Shown one piece after another: positions 1 through 5,592 of a stretch of 6,620 bases of DNA. The DNA is from Patescibacteria group bacterium (GTDB taxonomy: Bacteria > Patescibacteriota > Minisyncoccia > Phycocordibacterales > UBA12079): the NCBI GenBank assembly GCA_018894995.1, contig JAHIOZ010000130.1, positions 1-6,620 of the forward strand, given 5' to 3'. Both the position numbers and the translations under genes were made by a program. The notes under the pieces are model-generated. The model did not search any database and was not told the origin of the DNA. It saw only the letters and a program-made list of their open reading frames with translations. Position 1 is the stretch's first letter, and every line of letters begins with the position of its first letter.

Positions 1-312
1 ATTTATTGTTCCGATTGTATTCGTTTTCATCGTATGAACAGGATCATATTGATAGCTGGTATAAGAACCGGCGCAACCAAAATTAAAAATCCAGTTCAAT
101 TTTTCTTTTATGTTAAGGGGTTTTATAATGTCCTGTTTTATGAATTTAAAATTTTTATTTTTTAAAAACTTGTCAATGTTTTTTGTGTTATTAGTCGTCT
201 GCAAGTTGTCAACACAAATAACTCGGTGTCCTTCACCAAGATATTTTTCACAAAGATGCGAGCCGATAAATCCGGCTCCGCCGGTTACGAGTATTGTTTT
301 TTTATCTAACAT
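1..312 (-). CDS. NAD-dependent epimerase/dehydratase, N-terminal part (cut by window edge)
   Basis: The ATG is at 312-310 and the frame is open for 104 codons to base 1, so the C-terminal two thirds lie outside the window. The start gives a short lead (MLDKKTILVT) into a Rossmann nucleotide-binding site: G11-G12-A13-G14-F15-I16-G17 fits the GxxGxxG motif of extended short-chain dehydrogenases, and D35 ends the second beta strand where these enzymes hold the adenosine ribose. D61 (KQDI) and the stretch NFGCAGSYTSYQYDPVHTMKTN (about 77-98) match the region where UDP-glucuronate decarboxylases and related enzymes read LA-(S/C)-P-AS-P-x-x-Y-x-x-DP-x-x-T-x-x-x-N. The catalytic YxxxK is not in view, so substrate cannot be settled. 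A nucleotide-sugar decarboxylase, dehydratase or epimerase serving the neighbouring glycan genes is likely. It has its own promoter-like sequence rather than reading on from the transferase 450 bases away. Confidence 0.9.
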   Translation of the reverse strand, partial: MLDKKTILVTGGAGFIGSHLCEKYLGEGHRVICVDNLQTTNNTKNIDKFLKNKNFKFIKQDIIKPLNIKEKLNWIFNFGCAGSYTSYQYDPVHTMKTNTIGTIN

Positions 313-326
313 AATAATATAAGTTG

Positions 327-354
327 ATTATAGTCTCTCATAAAAATTAAGCAA
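327..354 (-). promoter_or_regulatory. Putative promoter of the epimerase gene, near-leaderless
   Basis: On the minus strand a perfect TATAAT (332-327) is preceded at 16 bases by TTGCTT (354-349), a partial -35 match. Initiation about 7 bases after the -10 would fall near 320, leaving a leader of only about 8 bases before the ATG at 312. No purine-rich ribosome binding site precedes the start. Inferred from sequence only. Confidence 0.5.
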
Positions 355-356
355 TG

Positions 357-385
357 TTTTACGGTTATGTAAAATTTCCGTAAAA
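357..385. repeat. Small inverted repeat just upstream of the epimerase promoter
   Basis: TTTTACGG (357-364) and CCGTAAAA (378-385) form a perfect 8-base inverted repeat with 13 bases between. It abuts the putative -35 box at 349-354. It could be an operator or a small stem-loop; there is no T-tract that would make it a clear terminator. No known regulator can be named. Confidence 0.4.
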
Positions 386-409
386 AACCCGAAAAAGATA
401 TTGTCATTA

Positions 410-562
410 ACTCTGAATTACGAAACTCCCGGATTGCTTCGCTTTCGCTCGCAAAGACAACAGCTTCGCTGTCGTTAGCGACGAAAAAGCAAAGCTTTTT
501 CGTCGTCTTCGCGAACAAAGTGAAGCGATCCGGAAAATTTTAACAGTTTCGTAATTTAGAGT
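410..562. repeat. Element A: large imperfect palindrome with GGATTGC / GCGATCC frame
   Basis: The whole 153 bases folds back on itself. Outer arms 410-427 and 545-562 pair over 18 bases with one G.T. Middle arms 429-458 and 505-533 pair from CCGGATTGCTTC to GAAGCGATCCGG with a few differences. The centre holds a perfect 11-base hairpin (GACGAAAAAGC 480-490, loop AAA, partner 494-504) and a small ACAGC/GCTGT hairpin. The arm GCTTCGCTTTCGCTCGCAA resembles the dispersed CATTGCGAGCGAAGCGAAGCAATCC-type palindromes seen in many bacterial genomes. No real gene lies here; the open frames across it arise because palindromes are free of stops. Confidence 0.85.
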
Positions 563-607
563 CATTAAATCGTAAAAACCACAAATCTTAATAAACACAG
601 TTGGTTT

Positions 608-708
608 GGATTGCCACGAATTTTTTGAGCGAAATTTTGGCGTCCAAAATTGACAGTCGTCCATTTTGGACGCCAAAATTTCGCTCAAAAAATTCTCGCA
701 AAGACAAC
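608..708. repeat. Element B: perfect 33-base inverted repeat inside a GGATTGCC...CGCAAAGAC frame
   Basis: Bases 618-650 and 663-695 are perfect reverse complements (33 bases, no mismatch) around a 12-base loop. Outside the arms are GGATTGCCAC (608-617) and TCGCAAAGACAAC (696-708), which continue the same outer motifs found in element A. Thus this looks like the same frame with a different palindrome seated in it. The reverse complement shares about 30 bases with element C near 5751-5780. It lies 60 bases after the transferase stop codon; it could end its transcript, but no T-tract follows on the minus strand. Confidence 0.9.
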
Positions 709-768
709 TCTCCCGAAACAACTCAACAAAACAATTTGGTGCATTGATTTTTATAAAACCAATTTTAT

Positions 769-2112
769 TTATGCCCCCGCTCGTGACAAAAGCGTTCGGA
801 TTGTTTTTAAAGTGATTTTCAAATCCAAAATGAGAGAACGATTTTTTATATAATACAAATCATAAGAAAGTTTAACCTTTGTTTCGCCGATATCCAAACC
901 GTGATGCGGATGATTTTTATGGTACATCTGCGCCCAACCGGAAAGTCCGGGTTTTATCAAATGCCGAATATTGTAATAAGGAATCACTTCGTTATATTTT
1001 TTAACCAAATCAAAACATTCCGGTCTTGGTCCAATTAAAGACAAATCTCCTTTTAAAACATTAAAAAGTTGGGGTAATTCATCAATTCTTGTCTTCCTCA
1101 AAAAACTTCCGACTTTTGTGATTTTCGGCTCGTCTTCAATCCCTCCTCCTTTACTGGAAACGCCCATACTTCTGAATTTTAACAATTTTATAATTCTCCC
1201 GTTTTGCCCGACTCTTTCTCCCACAAAAAAAGCAGGCCCTCCGTCATCCAATTTTATCGCCAAATAAACAAAAGGATAAAAAATAAGAGAAATGACACCC
1301 AAAATAAAAGCAATCGCCACATCCATAATTTTTTTAAGAAAATCATATGCCATATGAGTTTTGGACGAAATATTTTCCAAAAACCAATTATAACCCACCA
1401 AAGAAAGCGGGGCACGGTCAAAAATATCTTCATACACTTTATACATATCAACAAACCTCACATCGGAAAAAATCAAATTATACAAATGAGGTAAAATTTC
1501 AGATACTTTTTTATTTTTTAAATCAACGATAACCGAGCGAACATTTTCGCTGTAAATTCTATTTATAATTTCCTCCTGAAAATCAATGCCATCAACTTCT
1601 TTCAAATCAACAAAAGACACAAGTTCAATGTTATAACGATTATTATTTTTAATCTCATCACGAAGTTCAACCATCTCTTTGCCACTGCCAATTAAAATGG
1701 CATTTTGTTTTTTTCTGAAACCAAGAAAAGAAACTGAATAATATCTCCAAACAAATATGAAACCGGACGACAAAATCAAATAAATGAATAAATTCGTTTT
1801 TGGAGCAATTCCAAAAAATGGAATAAAATAAAAGAAGACAACAGCAATAACACTATTGATAATTTGAGTATTAAAGATAATTGAGGGAATTTTTTTCCTT
1901 AAAATCAAAGTGTGCTTTTCATATAATCCGGCAACAAAAAAATTTAAAATCCAAACAACAAACAAAAAAGAAAAAGGAGTTAAGTGTTCTTTGAAAAAAT
2001 CAAAACTTGGGACATCCCAATACCGAAACAATAAAGTAAACCAAAGAGCCAGACATAAAAAAAATATGTCTCCCAAAAATAAAATTATCGGTTCTTTTTT
2101 ATTATCAATCAT
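769..2112 (-). CDS. Polyprenyl-phosphate hexose-1-phosphate transferase (WbaP/WcaJ-type, two-domain)
   Basis: A 447-residue membrane enzyme of the bacterial sugar transferase family, which moves a sugar-1-phosphate from a nucleotide sugar to undecaprenyl phosphate to start a lipid-linked glycan. Residues about 10-122 form four hydrophobic helices. Residues about 135-235 resemble the Rossmann-like CoA_binding_3 domain (NAILIGSGKEMVEL at 137-150). The catalytic domain runs from about 258: the re-entrant helix (264-287), then DDGGPAFFVGERVGQNG and KFRSM (312-316). The Asp-Glu pair of the active site is D344-E345 in TRIDELPQLFNVLKGDLSLIGPRPE, followed by KPGLSGWAQ (387-395). All expected motifs are present and the length is normal. 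It follows the GT4 gene by 22 bases on the same strand and may be co-transcribed, though a TATACT box places a start exactly at its ATG. Sugar specificity cannot be read from sequence. Confidence 0.95.
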   Translation of the reverse strand: MIDNKKEPIILFLGDIFFLCLALWFTLLFRYWDVPSFDFFKEHLTPFSFLFVVWILNFFVAGLYEKHTLILRKKIPSIIFNTQIINSVIAVVFFYFIPFFGIAPKTNLFIYLILSSGFIFVWRYYSVSFLGFRKKQNAILIGSGKEMVELRDEIKNNNRYNIELVSFVDLKEVDGIDFQEEIINRIYSENVRSVIVDLKNKKVSEILPHLYNLIFSDVRFVDMYKVYEDIFDRAPLSLVGYNWFLENISSKTHMAYDFLKKIMDVAIAFILGVISLIFYPFVYLAIKLDDGGPAFFVGERVGQNGRIIKLLKFRSMGVSSKGGGIEDEPKITKVGSFLRKTRIDELPQLFNVLKGDLSLIGPRPECFDLVKKYNEVIPYYNIRHLIKPGLSGWAQMYHKNHPHHGLDIGETKVKLSYDLYYIKNRSLILDLKITLKTIRTLLSRAGA

Positions 2113-2119
2113 AAGTTAA

Positions 2120-2148
2120 AGTATAATAAAAAAATTAACTAAAATAAA
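2120..2148 (-). promoter_or_regulatory. Putative leaderless promoter of the sugar transferase
   Basis: TATACT (2125-2120, minus strand) lies 7 bases before the ATG at 2112, so a normal start would fall on the A of the start codon. The -35 position at 17 bases (TTTATT, 2148-2143) is a weak match. It sits in the 22-base gap after the glycosyltransferase stop codon. No ribosome binding site is visible. Confidence 0.45.
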
Positions 2149-3256
2149 GGTTTTTTGTTTCTTCAACCATTCTTTTTAATTCAAAATTTTCCTTCACTTT
2201 TTTGTGCAAATTTTTTTTGAATTGCTCCATTTTTTCAATATTCGCAAGCAGATATAAAATCGCGAAATAAATATCTTTCGGGTCTTTTGACCTCACAATC
2301 ATTCCCGTTTTCATATTTTCTATAATCTCCGGAATTCCTCCGACACCGGTAGTGATAACGGGCAGTTCCGCCAAACCGGCTTCAAGCAAAGTATAAGGAA
2401 AGCCCTCTTTTATAGAAGGCAACAAAAATATGTCAAAAGCTTTCAACAATTTAACCGCATTGTCATACCGCCCAACCAAAAAAACTCTATCAGACAAATC
2501 TTTCTCTTTAATCAATTTTTCCAATTTTTCTTTTTCTTCTCCTTCACTTATCACAACAAAAACAGCATTGGTTCCGTTTTGTTTTAACAAATCCATCGCT
2601 TGAATGGCATATTTTAATCCTTTGTTTTTGTGCAATTCAGCAATTGTCCCAATCCAAAGAAAATCGTCTTTCTGTTCTCCCAATAATTTTTCTCTCGCTT
2701 CTTTTTTTCCGATAAAATCAACAAAAGGAATGGCGTTATAAATGGTAAAAATTTTTTTAGAAACAAACGGATAACGAATCATCTGTTTTCTTTCTTTTTT
2801 TGCAATGGTGATTGTCCTGTGAGAAAAAATAACGGTGACCCAAGACAAAAATTTAATGGCAAATTTCTGCTTCCAACTTCTGTCTTCATTGAAAGCCCAA
2901 CCGTGAGCGGTAAAAACTATTTTCTTTACTCTGGCTATCCGCCCGGCAAAAGAACCAAGACCGCCGATTTTAGAACTGTTCAAATGCACAATGTCAGGTT
3001 TTTCTTTTCTAAAAATTTTAATCAAATTTAAAAAAACTTTAAATTCATTTTTGATACTGACATCGCGGACTAAATTCGGCACGGTGATAACTCTGATTTT
3101 TTTTTCTTTAAGTTTCTTTTTCAAATCTCCTTCGCCACCCAAAGCAACAACGACATCAAAACCTTCCTCAGCAAGCGATACTGCGAGGTTGTAAACATAA
3201 ACTTGAGCGCCACCCCAAAACGACTTAGTTATAACAAATAAAATCTTTTTTTTCAT
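2135..3256 (-). CDS. GT-B glycosyltransferase, GT4 type
   Basis: A 373-residue soluble or membrane-associated retaining glycosyltransferase that adds a sugar from a nucleotide donor to a growing glycan. The N-terminal acceptor domain begins MKKKILFVITKSFWGGAQ, with the GGAQ loop (15-18) typical of family 4, and includes HLNSSKIGGLG (91-101) and TAHGW (116-120). The C-terminal donor domain starts near 197 (DDFLWIGTIAELHKNKGL). The EX7E signature of retaining GT4 enzymes is E284-GFPYTLL-E292, followed by the GVGGIPEII motif (304-312) that holds the nucleotide. Length and domain order are normal for GT4. Being next to a priming sugar-phosphate transferase suggests it acts on the same lipid-linked glycan. 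The start at 3256 fits the conserved N-terminus; GGGGAGG on the minus strand at 3287-3278 looks like a ribosome binding site but is over 20 bases from the ATG, too far to serve it. Confidence 0.95.
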   Translation of the reverse strand: MKKKILFVITKSFWGGAQVYVYNLAVSLAEEGFDVVVALGGEGDLKKKLKEKKIRVITVPNLVRDVSIKNEFKVFLNLIKIFRKEKPDIVHLNSSKIGGLGSFAGRIARVKKIVFTAHGWAFNEDRSWKQKFAIKFLSWVTVIFSHRTITIAKKERKQMIRYPFVSKKIFTIYNAIPFVDFIGKKEAREKLLGEQKDDFLWIGTIAELHKNKGLKYAIQAMDLLKQNGTNAVFVVISEGEEKEKLEKLIKEKDLSDRVFLVGRYDNAVKLLKAFDIFLLPSIKEGFPYTLLEAGLAELPVITTGVGGIPEIIENMKTGMIVRSKDPKDIYFAILYLLANIEKMEQFKKNLHKKVKENFELKRMVEETKNLYFS

Positions 3257-3265
3257 AATATTTTT

Positions 3266-3293
3266 CTTATGAGCTTACCTCCCCGGGAGACAA
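3266..3293 (-). promoter_or_regulatory. Weak candidate promoter of the glycosyltransferase
   Basis: CATAAG (3271-3266) with TTGTCT (3293-3288) at 16 bases could be -10 and -35 boxes, giving a leader of roughly 3 bases. The -10 matches the consensus at only four of six positions. It is reported because its placement repeats that seen at the other genes. Confidence 0.25.
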
Positions 3294-3313
3294 AGCGAAT
3301 TAGAAAAATATTA

Positions 3314-3420
3314 CCCCGTTAAATACAATTTTGAAAAAATTGTTTGTTTGAATTTTATAAATTTATTTAAAAACTTGTTTTTAAATAAATTTATAAAATT
3401 CAAACAATATTTAACTGGGG
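3314..3420. repeat. CCCC/GGGG-framed long palindrome between ftsW and the glycosyltransferase
   Basis: Outer arms CCCCGTTAAATA (3314-3325) and TATTTAACTGGGG (3408-3420) pair with one bulged T. Inner arms 3344-3374 and 3377-3407 are perfect complements over 31 bases with only TT between them. The left arm has 18 extra bases (3326-3343), themselves a 7-base hairpin (CAATTTT/AAAATTG), with no partner on the right. The hairpin lies after the ftsW stop and may block read-through into the glycosyltransferase, but it is far longer than a normal terminator. The outer frame recurs at 5977-6004. Confidence 0.9.
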
Positions 3421-3459
3421 TCACTTCCCTAACCCACTACTCTCTTTAATTTATAAAAT

Positions 3460-4566
3460 TTAACTATATTTCCTATACTTTGAAATATTAAAAATAATTC
3501 CCACTTCTAATAAAGTAAACATCAAAGCTGTTCCGCCGTGGCTCACAAACAACAAAGGCATCCCTGTTAAAGGAAAAACTCCCAACATAGAAGCCATATT
3601 TATAAATGATTGCGATATTATTAGTATAACAATTCCTATAGCTAATAGTCTACCAAAATCATGACTGGACTTGGAAGCAATATTAAAACCTCGGTAAGCG
3701 AAGAATAAAAAAAGAGCAATCAAAAAAACACTTCCAACAAAACCCCATTCTTCAGCGGTTACGGCAAAAATAGAATCACCTATTGGCTCCGGCAAAAAAT
3801 TGAATTTTTGAATACTTTTTCCAAATCCTCTACCAAACCATTGCCCGGAACCAATTGCAATTAAAGATTGTTTAATTTGATAGCCAGGACCTTGAGTATC
3901 AACAGTGGAGGGATGCAAAAATGTCATCATACGATCTTTTATGTAAGGTCTGAAATATGCCATCGCCATAAAACCGATTGTTGCTATTAAAACAACTAAT
4001 AAAATATGTCGCCATTTCGCTCTTGCCATAAAAAGCATACTCATCGCCACAATAAAAATAACCAAAAATGTTCCTGTGTCGGGTTGTTTCAAAAGAATCG
4101 CTCCACTCAATGCCAACATTATGCACATCGGCAATACACCGAATTTCAAAGTTTTTACTTTTGTTTTTACGCTTGTTAACCAAGTGGCAAAATAAATAAC
4201 AAAGCCCAATTTCAAAAATTCAGCTGGTTGGAAAGAAACTCCTCCGAGCAATAACCATCTTTTGGCTCCGCCATGTTCACTTCCTATTCCAGGGACAAAA
4301 ACAAGAGCCGTTAAAATTAAAGAAAAAAAGAAAATATAAAAAGCAAATTTTCTGTAATTCAAATAATTGATTTTGGAAGTGACAAACATCATTACCGAAC
4401 CCAAGATAAGACCGAGGAAAATCTGATTAAACATAACGGAAGACATTTCTATATTGTCTCTTACCAAAAGTCCCAAAGAAGCCGAATAAAAAATAAAAAA
4501 ACCAACAAACATGAGAATCATGGTTATTATTAAAAATGGTCGGTCTATTTTTCGAGTTGTTCGCAT
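3460..4566 (-). CDS. ftsW: Septal peptidoglycan polymerase FtsW (SEDS family)
   Basis: A 368-residue polytopic membrane protein that polymerises lipid II into glycan strands at the division site, partnered by a class B transpeptidase not in this window. About ten hydrophobic segments are visible. Family motifs in order: GAKRWLLLG (100-108), QPAEFLKL (113-120), KQPDTGT (160-166), FGRGFGKSIQKFNFLPEPIGDSIFAVTAEEWGF (244-276) and PLTGMPLLFVSHGGTALM (332-349). D264 corresponds to the essential extracytoplasmic aspartate of the family. LPEPIGDSIFAV is the FtsW form; RodA usually has LPEAHTDFIFA. The frame is open to an ATG at 4662, but MRTTRKIDRPFLIITMIL from 4566 is the natural start: the extra 32 residues overlap a large hairpin and a TATACT box stands just before 4566. 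Length is normal. Confidence 0.95.
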   Translation of the reverse strand: MRTTRKIDRPFLIITMILMFVGFFIFYSASLGLLVRDNIEMSSVMFNQIFLGLILGSVMMFVTSKINYLNYRKFAFYIFFFSLILTALVFVPGIGSEHGGAKRWLLLGGVSFQPAEFLKLGFVIYFATWLTSVKTKVKTLKFGVLPMCIMLALSGAILLKQPDTGTFLVIFIVAMSMLFMARAKWRHILLVVLIATIGFMAMAYFRPYIKDRMMTFLHPSTVDTQGPGYQIKQSLIAIGSGQWFGRGFGKSIQKFNFLPEPIGDSIFAVTAEEWGFVGSVFLIALFLFFAYRGFNIASKSSHDFGRLLAIGIVILIISQSFINMASMLGVFPLTGMPLLFVSHGGTALMFTLLEVGIIFNISKYRKYS

Positions 4567-4572
4567 GAGAAT

Positions 4573-4601
4573 AGTATACAACAATAAAAAATAAGTATTA
4601 A
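4573..4601 (-). promoter_or_regulatory. Putative leaderless promoter of ftsW
   Basis: TATACT (4578-4573, minus strand) is 17 bases after TTAATA (4601-4596) and ends 6 bases before the ATG at 4566. Transcription would begin at or about the start codon. This supports the 4566 start over the upstream ATG at 4662, which would lie before the promoter. Confidence 0.5.
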
Positions 4602-4650
4602 GTGGAAAAATATGAAAAAATAAAATCAACATACGATTGACTCTTAGTAA

Positions 4651-4836
4651 TACCAAATCCAATTAACGCTTGAACATAAGTCGCAGAAAATTTTGATTTA
4701 GACGAAGTTAAGAAAAATGAAATACTGCCGAGTATTATTGAATTTTTCTTAACGAGTATAAATTAAAATTTTCAAGACTTGGTGTTTAATGGTTAGTTGG
4801 ATTTGGTATAAGTGGGTGTCGGGAGCCCACTTTTTT
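4651..4836 (+). ncRNA. Candidate structured small RNA, long hairpin plus terminator
   Basis: Bases 4651-4808 form one long imperfect hairpin. Stems from the outside: 4651-4667 with 4792-4808 (17 pairs), 4678-4682 with 4776-4780, 4685-4698 with 4759-4772 (about 14 pairs), 4707-4718 with 4742-4753 (12 pairs), and 4721-4726 with 4731-4736 closing a GCCG loop. The single difference in the first stem and in the 14-pair stem is a G.U pair if the plus strand is the RNA, but A.C on the minus strand. A compact terminator follows at once on the plus strand, yet no plus-strand gene lies upstream. Size and rod shape recall 6S RNA, but no diagnostic bases were recognised and no firm promoter was found (TTGACT at 4637 and TAAAAT at 4621 are only hints). 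It could instead be another palindromic repeat. Confidence 0.45.
4810..4836 (+). terminator. Rho-independent terminator, plus strand
   Basis: AAGTGGG (4810-4816) pairs with CCCACTT (4826-4832) around a 9-base loop, and the T-run extends to 4836. The T-run is on the plus-strand side only; the minus strand has A residues in the place a terminator would need U. It begins two bases after the long hairpin ends. Confidence 0.7.
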
Positions 4837-4840
4837 AAGA

Positions 4841-4874
4841 AAACAAAACACTGCGGTTTTACCCACAGTGTTTT
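4841..4874 (-). terminator. Terminator of rnpB
   Basis: On the minus strand AAAACACTGTGG (4874-4863) pairs with 4856-4845 over 12 bases (one G.U) around a 6-base loop, followed by GTTTTCTT. It starts about 10 bases after the P1 helix of the RNase P RNA ends, as expected for the 3' end of that gene. It is AT-rich enough at its base to work for the plus strand too. Confidence 0.75.
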
Positions 4875-4964
4875 GATTTTATTGTTCTTTTGAATTAAGC
4901 CGGATTCTGTCGAGGATGATTATTTATCTGGGATTGTTGTTGCCAACAACCTCTAGCGACTCTT

Positions 4965-5170
4965 CTAATCGCTCCTCGCTATGCTCAGCACGAATTTTTA
5001 ATTTTTCCAATTTTTAATTTTTAAATAAATCTTAATTTTTAAACACGACGACGAAAATTTCCTTTGGAAATTTTCGTAAAGTTTAAAAAATTTAATCATT
5101 TAAAATTATTTATAAAATTAAAAATTTTAAATTATAAAATTTCGTTCAGAACGCAGTGAGGAACGATTAG
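4965..5170 (-). other. rnpB expansion 2: giant hairpin in the P15-P17 position
   Basis: Minus-strand 5170-5158 (CTAATCGTTCCTC) pairs with 4977-4965 (GAGGAGCGATTAG) over 13 bases with one U.G. The 180 bases inside continue as a mostly paired arm, then very AT-rich arms, and end in a perfect 11-base hairpin (5052-5062 with 5066-5076). It sits between GCAAGAC and AGTCGCTAGAGG, where type-A RNAs place P15, P16 and P17. Neither side of the internal loop below the 13-base stem (CGCGT and AAGA) holds the GGU that normally pairs with tRNA CCA. Confidence 0.75.
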
Positions 5171-5361
5171 ACGCGGTCTTGCATGCGGATAGGAATTTTG
5201 CCGTTTCACTCTTGCATCACTGCAAGATTATTCTGTTTAAAAAACAGAATCTCTCCCCTTTTGGTTTGAGCGTCACTGCTCGCATCCCTCAAGTCACCTT
5301 GGACGGGCGTTACCCGCTATCTTTTTACAACTTAAAAAGTTGTACATGTCCGGACTTTCCT

Positions 5362-5534
5362 CTCGGTTACACTACGCTACGCTCCGTGTAACCGCGCAGA
5401 CTCACACAGACTGGACGCAGAATTACGCAGAAACGACGAATTTTGGCGAAGCCAAAATTCGTTTTCTACGTCTTTCTGCATCCAGTCTGTGACCTTCCGC
5501 GCGGGTGTAAGAAATGCAATGTAGTGCAACCGAG
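5362..5534 (-). other. rnpB expansion 1: P3 helix extended by about 145 bases
   Basis: P3 proper is CTCGGTTGCACTAC (5534-5521) with GTAGTGTAACCGAG (5375-5362), 14 pairs including one G.U. Inside are a 6-base GC stem (5504-5499 with 5397-5392), a 16-base stem (5491-5476 with 5420-5405, one U.G), a 9-base stem with one U.G, and an 11-base tip hairpin (5461-5451 with 5447-5437). A competing local hairpin GGTTACAC/GTGTAACC (5393-5386 with 5372-5365) uses the 3' strand of P3. Confidence 0.8.
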
Positions 5535-5559
5535 CAATCATCTATAAAAGAACACCATT

Positions 5560-5588
5560 ATTATACAATCTAATTAAATAAATAGCAA
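5560..5588 (-). promoter_or_regulatory. Promoter of rnpB
   Basis: TTGCTA (5588-5583) and a perfect TATAAT (5565-5560) are 17 bases apart on the minus strand. The expected start, 7 bases after the -10, is G5553, exactly the first base of the P1 helix. This is the best supported promoter in the window and a guide to what the others look like. Confidence 0.8.
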
Positions 5589-5592
5589 ATTA

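Larger units (their letters stand above)
4884..5553 (-). ncRNA. rnpB: RNase P RNA, type A, with two large expansions
   Basis: The catalytic RNA that trims 5' leaders from tRNA precursors, working with the RnpA protein. Seen on the minus strand: CR-I GAGGAAAGTCCGGAC (5362-5348), GGGTAACGCCCG of the P10 area, GCTCAAACC, GAGTGAAACGG, CCGCATGCAAGAC, and the 3' segment CCTCGACAGAATCCGGCTTA of CR-V. P1 is GTTCTTTT (5553-5546) with AAAAGAAC (4891-4884); P2 is GATGATT with AATCATC. P18 is a GCAA-capped hairpin (4951-4931). The span is about 670 bases against the usual 350-400; removing the two expansions leaves about 345. ACGG runs almost straight into the CR-IV-like CCGCATGCAAG, so P13 and P14 seem lost. 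Flanks agree: a good promoter starts at 5553 and a terminator follows. Confidence 0.95.

Noticed and set aside
410..708. CRISPR array
   Set aside because: Elements A and B share short frames, but there are no evenly spaced identical repeats with unique spacers and no cas genes.
407..721. Minus-strand open frame of 104 codons, and others across 306-853
   Set aside because: They run straight through elements A and B; palindromes with few stops give such frames, the protein has no family motifs, and no promoter precedes them.
3278..3287. GGGGAGG as the ribosome binding site of the glycosyltransferase
   Set aside because: It is over 20 bases before the ATG, with no in-frame start at a normal distance, and is part of a small CTCCC/GGGAG inverted repeat.
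3899..4183. Minus-strand open frame of 94 codons within ftsW
   Set aside because: It is an out-of-frame shadow of ftsW, which carries all its motifs in the main frame.
4567..4662. Upstream ATG at 4662 as the ftsW start (32 extra residues)
   Set aside because: FtsW homologues start close to the first membrane helix; the extra residues overlap the long hairpin, and the -10 box lies downstream of this ATG.
5179..5391. Plus-strand open frame of 70 codons
   Set aside because: It is antisense to the conserved core of rnpB, including CR-I, and shows no protein motif.
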